The translations under genes were made by a program, and so were the position numbers. The notes under the pieces were generated by a model. The model made no database searches and had not been told where the DNA came from. It saw only the letters and a list, made by a program, of their open reading frames with translations. 64,000 bases of DNA from Chitinophaga terrae (ex Kim and Jung 2007) (lineage in GTDB: Bacteria; Bacteroidota; Bacteroidia; Chitinophagales; Chitinophagaceae), in contig NZ_FNRL01000002.1 in the NCBI RefSeq assembly GCF_900107795.1, positions 62,001-126,000 of the forward strand, read 5' to 3'. Numbering within the stretch: the stretch's first letter is position 1; every line of letters begins with the position of its first letter. This document shows, piece by piece, positions 50,482 to 58,270 of the stretch.

Positions 50482-52152
50482 ATGCGTGTGGTCTTCAACA
50501 GAAAAAAGAAACTCATTGCTACCTTGTTGCTACTCCTGACGTTAGGAGGTATCTATGCGTTCAATGAGAACGACAAGTACTTCCAGATCGCCAAGAACCT
50601 GGATATATTTGCTTCCTTTTACAAAGAACTCAATACTTATTACGTAGACGATCTTCCACCCGAAAAGCTCATGCGCAAAGGCATCGACGCTATGCTGGAA
50701 GAAACCGACCCATTCACCGATTTCGTAGCCGAAGAAAACCTGGACGACCTGAAATTCATGGCCACCGGCAAATACGGCGGCGTAGGCGCCTCTATCTATA
50801 CCAACGGCGAATGGACATCCATCACCGATGTATATGAAGGTAGTCCTATGGACAGGGCAGGGGTAAAACCAGGAGATATTATTGTAAGCATGGACGGCAA
50901 ATCCTGTAAGAACGTTGCCCAGGAAGACATCAGCCGCCAGCTGAAAGGCGCCGCCGGAACCCCGCTTGACATGGTATTACGCAACCCTGTTACCGGCCAG
51001 GAAACCAATAAAAAGATCATCAGGGAAGAGATCAACGTGAAAGCAGTCAGCTACTCCGGCATTGTAAAAGAAGATATCGGCTACATTAAAATGACCCAGT
51101 TCACTGAAAACAGCGGCATAATGGTAAGGGAAGCCGTAGCAAAGCTGAAACAGGCCAACCCTAACCTGAAAGGAATGATCCTCGATCTGCGGGGCAACCC
51201 CGGCGGCCTGCTCGACGAAGCCGTGGTAGTAGCCAATGTATTTATAGATAAAAATAAACTCATCGTCAGCACAAAAGGTAAAGTGAAGAACTGGGACCGG
51301 GGCTATGAAACAACAGAGCAGCCGGTAGATACAAAAATACCGTTGGCAGTACTGACCAACCATTCCTCCGCCTCTGCCTCCGAAATCGTTGCCGGCAGCG
51401 TGCAGGATCTCGACAGGGGCGTGATCATCGGTCAACGTTCCTATGGCAAAGGACTGGTACAAACTACCCGCCCGCTGCCTTACAATGCTAAGCTGAAAGT
51501 AACCACAGCGAAATACTACACGCCAAGCGGACGCTGTATCCAGGCTATCGATTATTCGCACCGCAGCGACGATGGCAGCGTGGAGTATGTTCCTGATTCC
51601 ATGCGTAAATCTTTTACTACCCTGAATGGCAGACCGGTTAAAGATGGTGGTGGCATTGAACCCGATACCAAGGTAGAACCTACCTATATCAGCCAGGTAG
51701 CCCTGACATTATTAAGGAAACAGTTCATCTTCGATTGGGCTACCGAGTACTACTACAAACATCCGGGTATCGCTCCGGCAGCTAAGTTTGCGCTGACAGA
51801 CAAAGATTTCGAGGATTTTGAAAAATACCTGGAGAATAAGGATTACAGCTATAAAACAAAAAGTGAAGAGGCGTTGGAGGCTTTCCGCAATACCGCGAAG
51901 AAAGAGAAATATTATGACGGTATCCAGAAAGAACTGGCGGAGCTGGAAGAAAAAATGAAGCACGATAAAAAACAGGACCTCGAGAAAAATAAAACAGAGA
52001 TCAAACGCTTGCTGGAAGAGGAGATCGTGAATCGTTACTATTTGCAGAAAGGCCGTATCATCAAATCCCTGGATTGGGACAACGAAGTGATCATGGCAGC
52101 GAATACCCTGCATAATCCCGCGCTGTACAAGCAACTGCTGACAAAGAAGTAA
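50482..52152 (+). CDS. C-terminal processing (S41) serine peptidase
   Basis: A 556-residue exported peptidase with N-terminal signal anchor (KLIATLLLLLTLGGIYAFN). A PDZ domain follows (YGGVGASIYTNGEWTSITDVYEGSPMDRAGVKPGDIIVSMDGKSC, about residues 95-150). The catalytic domain shows LDLRGNPGGLLDEAVVVANVFI and the Ser-Lys dyad in NHSSASASEIVAGSVQD and QRSYGKGLVQT. The C-terminal 130 residues are a charged helical tail (YYDGIQKELAELEEKMK). CtpA/Prc-type enzymes trim proteins at their C-terminus in the periplasm. Confidence 0.93.
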   Translation: MRVVFNRKKKLIATLLLLLTLGGIYAFNENDKYFQIAKNLDIFASFYKELNTYYVDDLPPEKLMRKGIDAMLEETDPFTDFVAEENLDDLKFMATGKYGGVGASIYTNGEWTSITDVYEGSPMDRAGVKPGDIIVSMDGKSCKNVAQEDISRQLKGAAGTPLDMVLRNPVTGQETNKKIIREEINVKAVSYSGIVKEDIGYIKMTQFTENSGIMVREAVAKLKQANPNLKGMILDLRGNPGGLLDEAVVVANVFIDKNKLIVSTKGKVKNWDRGYETTEQPVDTKIPLAVLTNHSSASASEIVAGSVQDLDRGVIIGQRSYGKGLVQTTRPLPYNAKLKVTTAKYYTPSGRCIQAIDYSHRSDDGSVEYVPDSMRKSFTTLNGRPVKDGGGIEPDTKVEPTYISQVALTLLRKQFIFDWATEYYYKHPGIAPAAKFALTDKDFEDFEKYLENKDYSYKTKSEEALEAFRNTAKKEKYYDGIQKELAELEEKMKHDKKQDLEKNKTEIKRLLEEEIVNRYYLQKGRIIKSLDWDNEVIMAANTLHNPALYKQLLTKK

Positions 52153-52210
52153 ATCATATCCTATCCAAAATAAACTGCCCGCCCGGACGATGATGTAAAC
52201 AGGAAACGAT

Positions 52211-52218
52211 TATTTTTG
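52211..52218 (+). promoter_or_regulatory. -7 box upstream of the Gfo/Idh-DUF1080 pair
   Basis: TATTTTTG fits TAnnTTTG exactly; no TTG stands 18-20 bases before it. The leader to the ATG at 52319 would be about 97 nt. Confidence 0.4.
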
Positions 52219-52318
52219 TTTACGTTGCCTCCGGGCGTCTTTGATTTCCCGTTAATTGTTACTATTTTGAAGTCTCAGTGAATAATAAAAAACATTTTTT
52301 CAACCTAAAAGGGTAATC

Positions 52319-53713
52319 ATGCCAATCAACAATTCCAACGAAGATTCTCGCCGGAGTTTTATCAGCAAAATTGCCAAGGGAGTTGTAGGCGCTTCGTTAG
52401 TGCCCAGCATCCTGACAGCAGCTGATAGAAAAAGAAACATTCAATCTCTTTCCCGTCTGAAAGAAAAGTATAGTGCAAACGACCAGATCCAGATTGCCTT
52501 GATTGGCGCTGGCGGCATGGGAACAGCCGATGCCAATACAGCGATCACTGTTCCTGGTGTTAAGTTGATTGCGGCCTGCGACTTGTACGACGGGCGACTG
52601 GCCGACGCCAAAAAGAAATGGGGTAGCGATATTTTTACTACCCGCAGTTACCAGGAGATCCTGGAACGTAAAGACGTTGATGCGGTTATTATTGCAACGC
52701 CCGACTTCTGGCATAAGGACATTTCCGTAGCCGCTATGAACAAAGGCAAGTCGGTGTACTGCGAAAAACCAATGGTACACGACATCAGCGAAGCCCCTGC
52801 TGTAGTGGAAGCGCAGCAGCGGAACGGCAAAGTGGTATACCAGGTAGGTAGCCAGGGTATGAGCTCTTTAGGTAATGAAAAAGCAAGGCAATTGCTGAAA
52901 GACGGGGCAATCGGCAAATTGAACTATGCAGAAGGTTTCTGGGCGCGTATGTCGCCAACCGGCGCATGGCAATACCCGATTCCGGCAGATGCTTCCCTGA
53001 AAACAGTGGATTGGGATGCTTATTTAAGGAACGCGCCAAAAAGAGAGTGGGACCCGTTACGCTTCTTCCGCTGGAGGAACTACAGGGACTACGGTACCGG
53101 CGTATCAGGCGACCTGTTCGTACACTTATTCTCCAGTCTTCACCTGGTAACAGGTTCTATAGGGCCTAACAAAATCATGGCTACCGGTGGTTTACGTTAC
53201 TGGAAAGACGGAAGGGAAGTGCCGGACATCATGCTTGGCATGTTCGACTATCCTGAAACTGCACAGCATCCTGCATTCAACTTATCATTGCGTGTGAACT
53301 TTGTTGATGGTACAGGCGGAACCAACTACCTGCGTATGGTGGGTAGCGAAGGTTCTATGACAGTAGAATGGGATAAAGTTACCTTGTACCGCAACCGCAA
53401 TGTAGTGGATGAAAACGATCCGCTGGCTGCAGCCAATGCCGCTGCCTCCAACAACGGCAAGCAATATGCATATCACCGTGCAGAAATGCTCCCTCCTGAC
53501 ACTGTTGTTTATGAAGCAGAGAAAGGCTACAAAGGCGCGCATTTCGATCACTTCTATAACCTGTTCAACGCGATGCGTACAGGCGGTAAAGTAGCGGAAG
53601 ATCCGTTATTCGGTTTCCGTGCAGCCGCTCCTGCATTACTTTGCAACCAAAGCTATTTCGATAACAAGATCGTGCATTGGGACCCGCAATCCTTAAAACT
53701 CGTTAACAAGTAA
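52319..53713 (+). CDS. Gfo/Idh/MocA family oxidoreductase, twin-arginine exported
   Basis: A 464-residue oxidoreductase. Its N-terminus carries a twin-arginine signal (RRSFISKIAKGVVGASLVPSI, residues 11-31), indicating export folded with NAD(P) bound through TatC. The Rossmann loop IALIGAGGMGTADA begins near residue 58, and the family EKP motif appears as KSVYCEKPMVHDISEA. GFO-type members oxidise sugars at C2 or C3. The DUF1080 lipoprotein gene begins 14 bp on, and such pairs are linked to 3-keto-sugar metabolism. Substrate is not known. Confidence 0.9.
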   Translation: MPINNSNEDSRRSFISKIAKGVVGASLVPSILTAADRKRNIQSLSRLKEKYSANDQIQIALIGAGGMGTADANTAITVPGVKLIAACDLYDGRLADAKKKWGSDIFTTRSYQEILERKDVDAVIIATPDFWHKDISVAAMNKGKSVYCEKPMVHDISEAPAVVEAQQRNGKVVYQVGSQGMSSLGNEKARQLLKDGAIGKLNYAEGFWARMSPTGAWQYPIPADASLKTVDWDAYLRNAPKREWDPLRFFRWRNYRDYGTGVSGDLFVHLFSSLHLVTGSIGPNKIMATGGLRYWKDGREVPDIMLGMFDYPETAQHPAFNLSLRVNFVDGTGGTNYLRMVGSEGSMTVEWDKVTLYRNRNVVDENDPLAAANAAASNNGKQYAYHRAEMLPPDTVVYEAEKGYKGAHFDHFYNLFNAMRTGGKVAEDPLFGFRAAAPALLCNQSYFDNKIVHWDPQSLKLVNK

Positions 53714-53727
53714 AAACACGTGAACAT

Positions 53728-54513
53728 ATGAAAAAACTACTCGTTCCCGCCCTGTCGGTGCTGACGATCACTGTGGCATCCTGTGGTAATGGTGGAAAAC
53801 AAGACAGTAAAGATTCTACCGCTGTTGTGGATAGCACTGTCCATTCACAACCCGCAGATTCCAGTAACGGCACAACAGCATTGACAGATGCAGAAAAAGC
53901 TGAAGGCTGGCAATTACTTTTCAATGGCAAAGACCTCACCGGCTGGCGTATCTACAAGAACAAGCCTGCTGATACCTGGGTGCCCGAAAACGGTATCCTG
54001 CATTGTTTAGGAAGCAAAACCGATAAATCAGATAAAAGAGGTGACCTGATCACCGATAAGGAATTTGAGAACTTCGAATTGCAGGCCGACTGGAAACTTG
54101 CTCCGCAAGGAAACAGTGGTATCCTTTATATGGTAACTGAAGAATATGATGCACCGTATTTAAGCGGTCCGGAATACCAGATCATCGACGATAACAACTT
54201 CCCTGAAAAGCTGGAAGACTGGCAAAAGACCGGCGCCAACTACGCAATGAACCCGCCTTTGGTAGCTGCGGCTAAACCGATCGGGGAGTGGAACACTACT
54301 AAGATCATCGTTAACAAAGGCCATGTAGAACATTGGCTGAATGGCCAGAAAACGGCCGAATATGATCTGTGGTCGCCCGATTGGAAGAAACGTAAAGCCG
54401 AAGGTAAATGGAAGGATGCAAAAGGCTACGGCATGTCAAAGAAAGGACATATCGCCTTCCAGGATCACGGCAGCGAGATCTGGTTTAAGAACGTGAAGAT
54501 CCGCGAGCTATAG
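53728..54513 (+). CDS. DUF1080 (3-keto-disaccharide hydrolase-like) lipoprotein
   Basis: A 261-residue lipoprotein: signal peptide with lipobox (VPALSVLTITVASCGNGG; Cys near residue 19), a Ser/Thr/Asp-rich linker, then a lectin-like DUF1080 domain (GWQLLFNGKDLTGWRIYKNKPADTWVPENGILHC; EYDAPYLSGPEYQIIDD; NKGHVEHWLNGQK). The Pfam name of this fold is 3-keto-disaccharide hydrolase. It is coupled to the oxidoreductase gene upstream. Its TAG stop directly abuts the long inverted repeat at 54514. Confidence 0.9.
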   Translation: MKKLLVPALSVLTITVASCGNGGKQDSKDSTAVVDSTVHSQPADSSNGTTALTDAEKAEGWQLLFNGKDLTGWRIYKNKPADTWVPENGILHCLGSKTDKSDKRGDLITDKEFENFELQADWKLAPQGNSGILYMVTEEYDAPYLSGPEYQIIDDNNFPEKLEDWQKTGANYAMNPPLVAAAKPIGEWNTTKIIVNKGHVEHWLNGQKTAEYDLWSPDWKKRKAEGKWKDAKGYGMSKKGHIAFQDHGSEIWFKNVKIREL

Positions 54514-54704
54514 CACGCAAAGGCGCAAAGTTTGCAAAGAGGCGTAAGTTTTTTTAAGAAAAATAAGAAAGCAAAGGAGCGAAGACTATTTTTTGTTGTA
54601 TTATATAACACACATAATATAACACAATATAGTCTTCGCTCCTTTGCTTTCTTATTTTTCTTAAAAAAACTTACGCCTCTTTGCAAACTTTGCCACTTTG
54701 CGTG
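54514..54704. repeat. 76-bp inverted repeat filling the space between two convergent genes
   Basis: The left arm (54514-54589) and the right arm (54629-54704) are reverse complements at 74 of 76 positions; a 39-nt A/T-rich centre is itself partly palindromic. The arms contain GCAAAG units (CACGCAAAG, GCAAAGTTTGCAAAGAG, AAGCAAAGGAGCG). The left arm begins at the base after the TAG of DUF1080, and the right arm ends 3 bases before the stop of sodA. It can act as a bidirectional terminator. The GCAAAG-rich style resembles dispersed repeats of Bacteroidota, but multi-copy status cannot be tested here. Confidence 0.85.
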
Positions 54705-54707
54705 AAA

Positions 54708-55313
54708 CTATAACGCAGACTCGTAGCGTTTGCCTACTTCGTCCCAGTTTACTACGTTCCAGAATGCTTTCAGGTATTCAGGACGACGGTTTTGATATTT
54801 CAGGTAGTATGCGTGTTCCCATACATCGATGCCCAGTACAGGAGTGCCTTTTACTTCAGCAACATCCATCAGCGGGTTGTCCTGGTTCGGAGTAGAAGTG
54901 ATTTCCAGTTTGCCGTCTTTAACGATCAGCCATGCCCAACCTGAACCAAAGCGGGTTGCGCCGGCATTGTTGAATTTTTCCTGGAAAGCCTCAAAAGAGC
55001 CGAACGTAGCGTTGATCGCATCAGCTAATTTTCCTTTTGGAGCACCGCCGGCATTAGGGCCAAGAATAGTCCAGAAAAAGCTGTGATTCCAGTGCCCACC
55101 ACCGTTGTTTCTTACAGCAGGGCTGATCTTGCCTGCATTAGCTACCAGCTCTTCCAGCGATTTGTTCTCGTTTTCAGTGCCGGCAATTGCTTTGTTCAGA
55201 TTGTCTACATATGCTTGGTGGTGCTTACCATGGTGAATTTCCATCGTTTGTTTATCGATATGCGGTTCTAATGCATCAGATGCATACGGTAAGCTTGGAA
55301 GTGTAAATGCCAT
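54708..55313 (-). CDS. sodA: Superoxide dismutase (Fe/Mn)
   Basis: A 201-residue Fe/Mn superoxide dismutase. The N-terminal helical hairpin holds the metal histidines in [13 protein letters not shown] and [10 protein letters not shown]. The C-terminal [31 protein letters not shown] supplies the Asp and final His. No signal peptide, so cytoplasmic. On the minus strand TAAATTTG (55367-55360) is a perfect -7 box 47 bases upstream. Metal preference is not decided by sequence inspection. Confidence 0.95.
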   Translation of the reverse strand: MAFTLPSLPYASDALEPHIDKQTMEIHHGKHHQAYVDNLNKAIAGTENENKSLEELVANAGKISPAVRNNGGGHWNHSFFWTILGPNAGGAPKGKLADAINATFGSFEAFQEKFNNAGATRFGSGWAWLIVKDGKLEITSTPNQDNPLMDVAEVKGTPVLGIDVWEHAYYLKYQNRRPEYLKAFWNVVNWDEVGKRYESAL

Positions 55314-55359
55314 AACTCAGTTTTTTATGGGTTTTAAAAAAAGATTTCTAGATAGTCGC

Positions 55360-55367
55360 CAAATTTA
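55360..55367 (-). promoter_or_regulatory. -7 box of sodA
   Basis: TAAATTTG read leftward fits TAnnTTTG exactly; the -33 position lacks TTG. Expected leader about 43 nt. Confidence 0.4.
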
Positions 55368-55475
55368 CTGCCAATCCGTTAAAAAGTAGTCATTAAATTA
55401 TTCTGTTCTTTTGATCCGGCCGGCGATGGCGGAAAATATTACACCTTGGTCATATAAAAAATTCTTTTAAATTTA

Positions 55476-55528
55476 CATACACATGGGTTTGACAGGACGT
55501 AACATCAGTGGTGTATGTGGTACACTGA
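55476..55528. promoter_or_regulatory. Paired inverted repeats upstream of the PAS-LuxR gene
   Basis: CATACAC (55476-55482) with GTGTATG (55511-55517), and TCAGTG (55505-55510) with CACTGA (55523-55528), interleave 30-80 bases before the ATG. They could be an operator for autoregulation. No promoter consensus is visible here. Confidence 0.3.
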
Positions 55529-55558
55529 CGTGCAAATTGTTTGTTTAAAACTAAAAGT

Positions 55559-56260
55559 ATGACAACAGGCTCGGATGCAGGGCAGGTTTCCCTCGATGCA
55601 TTACAGAAAGAAAATGAACAACTCCAGGAACGTGTAAGACGGTTGGAAAATATACTTCACCAGGTACCGGCTATGCTATATTCTTATAACAATAATAATA
55701 AGGCTGTAACATGGTGTAATGAGCGCTTGTCCAGCACTTTAGGCTATTCGTCTGTAGAAATGCAAGGTAGGGGAATAGATTTTTTCAAGGATATCATGCA
55801 CCCCGAAGACTTCAAACTGGCCTCTGTAGCGCAGCAATCGTTCCGCGACAAGAAAGAACAGTTCGGAGGCCTGGCCAGGGTCCGGAAGAAAGGTGAAGCC
55901 AACTACCGCTGGTTGCTTGGACTGGAAGTGCCCTTTACTTATAATGATGAAAATGAAGTGGAAGAGATACTATGCGCATTCCTGGACCTTACCAATGCAA
56001 TGGATACCGACATACAGCTGTCTGAAGCGCTGAATGCGATCCTGCGCCGGCAACATGAAAATCTCTTTAACAAACTGACATCCCGTGAAAGAGATATCCT
56101 TGGCCTTGCCGCCAAAGGCATGAATAACAAGGAAATTGCTTCTTCGTTGAATCTTAGCCGTTATACTGTTGAAACGCACAGGAAAAATATACGACTGAAA
56201 TTAAAAGTCAGGAATACATCTGAATTGGTGGCGATTGCACGCAAGATAGGAATAGGATAA
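55559..56260 (+). CDS. PAS domain LuxR-type transcriptional regulator
   Basis: A 233-residue regulator. A short coiled coil (ALQKENEQLQERVRRLENI) leads to a PAS domain at about residues 35-155 (LYSYNNNNKAVTWCNERLSSTLGYSSVEMQGRG; GEANYRWLLGLEVPF). The C-terminal LuxR helix-turn-helix is TSRERDILGLAAKGMNNKEIASSLNLSRYTVETHRKNIRLKLKV. The ATG at 55559 is used; an in-frame TTG lies 6 codons upstream. No signal peptide, so it probably senses a cytoplasmic ligand or redox cue through PAS. Target genes are unknown. Confidence 0.87.
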   Translation: MTTGSDAGQVSLDALQKENEQLQERVRRLENILHQVPAMLYSYNNNNKAVTWCNERLSSTLGYSSVEMQGRGIDFFKDIMHPEDFKLASVAQQSFRDKKEQFGGLARVRKKGEANYRWLLGLEVPFTYNDENEVEEILCAFLDLTNAMDTDIQLSEALNAILRRQHENLFNKLTSRERDILGLAAKGMNNKEIASSLNLSRYTVETHRKNIRLKLKVRNTSELVAIARKIGIG

Positions 56261-56515
56261 TAATGAGAATGATGTATTGTTTTTGAAAAGATAATTGTTT
56301 GTTATCCGTATCCTTTCTGCATTTCAGACGATAGAGCAAATCGATGGTCATTAATCTCACTGCAAAATTTTAATGTCTTTTTAAGATCAGAATGGAAAAA
56401 TACCCAAGATTGGGTATTGGCTCGTTTTTTAAACTCAACTAATTTAGTGAAATATTTTTCACGAGTGTTTTTAGAACAAAAAGTAGAATTATTAGCTGAA
56501 ACACCCCTATTGACT

Positions 56516-56725
56516 ATGATAACCGAGGAAAGAGCATTTCATATACTACAACTGGATGAAACGGCAACAGCAGAAGAGATCGTGGCCCGTTATGAAGTAT
56601 TGAAAGATGAATACAGAAGGATAAAGGATGAAACAGAAGATCTCCGGACCAGGCTTGCCTACCAGCTTAAACAAATTGAACTGGATGATGTGTTCATCTA
56701 TTTCAGGCGTAAGCAAATAATATAA
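56516..56725 (+). CDS. Small J-domain-like protein, function unknown
   Basis: A 69-residue helical protein starting MITEERAFHILQLDETATAEEIVARYEVLKDEYRR. The FxIL-L-x-ATxEEIxxRY-L pattern resembles the first half of a DnaJ J-domain, but no HPD tripeptide is visible, so it cannot be expected to stimulate Hsp70. The frame is open 33 codons further upstream from a TTG at 56417; the ATG at 56516 starts the conserved-looking part. It lies alone between the LuxR and SPFH genes. Confidence 0.45.
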   Translation: MITEERAFHILQLDETATAEEIVARYEVLKDEYRRIKDETEDLRTRLAYQLKQIELDDVFIYFRRKQII

Positions 56726-56839
56726 GTCATCCTGTTAACTTGTCTATTCAATAATATTTGAATCAACTTCCCCTGCACTCCATTGTTTGCTGTAAAATTT
56801 GTTAACTTTAGGCATATAACCCTACCTAAACGAATCATT

Positions 56840-57775
56840 ATGAGTTTTTTCTTGATTTTTCTGGCAGTCCTGGTTGTACTGTTGATCTTATCATCTTTTA
56901 TCACAGTGCAGCAGGGAACATTAGCTGTAACCACTATTTTCGGGAAGTATAACCGGATATTCCATCCCGGGCTTAATTTTAAGATCCCCATCATTGAAAG
57001 GGTTTATAAACGTATTTCTATCCAGAACCGCTCTGTGGAGCTGGAATTCCAGGCGATCACGATAGACCAGGCCAATGTTTATTTCAAGGCCATGCTGTTG
57101 TATGCCGTATGGAACCAGGAAGAAGAAACGATCAAGAACGTGGCATTTAAGTTCATGGATGAAAGAAGTTTCATGCAGGCGCTTGTTCGTACCATCGAAG
57201 GTTCTATCAGGGGATTTGTGGCCACCAAACGCCAGGCAGAAGTGCTGGGCCTGAGAAGGGACATTACTGAACACGTAAAAGAGCAGATCGATAAAACCCT
57301 GGAAGAATGGGGTTTTCATCTCTTAGATCTGCAAATGAACGATATCACTTTTGATGAAGTGATCATGAAATCCATGGCGCAGGTAGTAGCGTCCAATAAC
57401 CTGAAAGCCGCTGCTGAAAACGAAGGCCAGGCTTTATTGATCACTAAGACCAAAGCTGCTGAAGCAGATGGTAATGCCATCAAGATCGCTGCGGAAGCCG
57501 AACGCCAGGCCGCCCAGCTTCGTGGTATGGGTGTGGCCCTCTTCAGGGAAGAAGTAGCAAAAGGTATGACCATGGCTGCAAAAGAAATGCAGCAGGCCAA
57601 TCTGGATACATCTGTGATCCTGTTCTCTATGTGGACAGAAGCCATTAAACACTTCTCCGAAAACTCCAAGGGCAACGTATTGTTCCTGGATGGCTCTGCG
57701 GAAGGAATGGAGCATACCATGAAACAAATGATGGGCATGAATAAACTCATGGACCCCAACAATAATAAGAAATAA
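56840..57775 (+). CDS. SPFH/Band 7 domain membrane protein
   Basis: A 311-residue prohibitin/stomatin-type protein: an N-terminal membrane anchor (FFLIFLAVLVVLLILSSFITV, residues 3-23), an SPFH domain (QQGTLAVTTIFGKYNRIFHPGLNFKIPIIERVYKRISIQNRSVELEFQAITID), then a coiled coil rich in Ala/Glu (NNLKAAAENEGQALLITKTKAAEADGNAIKIAAEAERQAAQLRGMG). Such proteins form membrane microdomains and scaffold proteases. I start at ATG 56840. It converges on tadA with 6 bp between stops. Confidence 0.9.
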   Translation: MSFFLIFLAVLVVLLILSSFITVQQGTLAVTTIFGKYNRIFHPGLNFKIPIIERVYKRISIQNRSVELEFQAITIDQANVYFKAMLLYAVWNQEEETIKNVAFKFMDERSFMQALVRTIEGSIRGFVATKRQAEVLGLRRDITEHVKEQIDKTLEEWGFHLLDLQMNDITFDEVIMKSMAQVVASNNLKAAAENEGQALLITKTKAAEADGNAIKIAAEAERQAAQLRGMGVALFREEVAKGMTMAAKEMQQANLDTSVILFSMWTEAIKHFSENSKGNVLFLDGSAEGMEHTMKQMMGMNKLMDPNNNKK

Positions 57776-57781
57776 GGAATT

Positions 57782-58219
57782 TTATCTTCTCTGTTCAAAG
57801 AAAGCCTTCATCAACTGGAGGCTTTCTTCTTTATAGGGCCCCTGTATAAGCTGGGTTTTAGGGTGAAAAGGAGAACGTTCGCCGGTAGCCCTCCGGTAGC
57901 TGTTCTTTTCATCCGGCGCCGCATATACGATCTTTCCTATCTTGCTCCAATACAAAGCCCCTGCGCACATCAGGCAAGGTTCTACCGTTACGTATAATGT
58001 TGCATCCATCAGGTATTTGCTGCCCAATGTATTAAAAGCCGAAGTTAATGCGATCATCTCTGCATGTGCGGTACAATCGTTCAGGCGTTCTACGTTATTA
58101 TGTCCCCGTCCGATGATCCTGTTTTGCTGTACGACTACTGCGCCAATCGGCACTTCCCCGTCTTCAAAGGCTTTGCGGGCCTCTTCCAGGGCCTGTTTCA
58201 TAAAATGCTCGTCGTTCAT
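57782..58219 (-). CDS. tadA: tRNA-specific adenosine deaminase
   Basis: A 145-residue zinc deaminase that makes inosine at the wobble position of tRNA-Arg(ACG). The catalytic HAE is in NDCTAHAEMIAL and the zinc-binding PCxxC is in TVEPCLMCAGALYWSKIGKIVYAA. Length and motifs fit TadA more than cytosine or guanine deaminases, but the latter share the fold. Its 3' end hosts the rightward hairpin listed at 57797. Confidence 0.9.
   Translation of the reverse strand: MNDEHFMKQALEEARKAFEDGEVPIGAVVVQQNRIIGRGHNNVERLNDCTAHAEMIALTSAFNTLGSKYLMDATLYVTVEPCLMCAGALYWSKIGKIVYAAPDEKNSYRRATGERSPFHPKTQLIQGPYKEESLQLMKAFFEQRR
57797..57832 (+). terminator. Hairpin inside the end of tadA, serving the SPFH transcript
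   Basis: GAAAGCCT (57800-57807) and AGGCTTTC (57819-57826) form an 8-bp stem with an 11-nt loop followed by TTCTTTATAG. It lies 22-50 bp past the SPFH stop, within the antisense strand of tadA. Confidence 0.4.
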
Positions 58220-58270
58220 ATAGCTGTTCTTGAAGCAGCGCTGACCAATGCCGGCCAGCGCTGCAATAAA

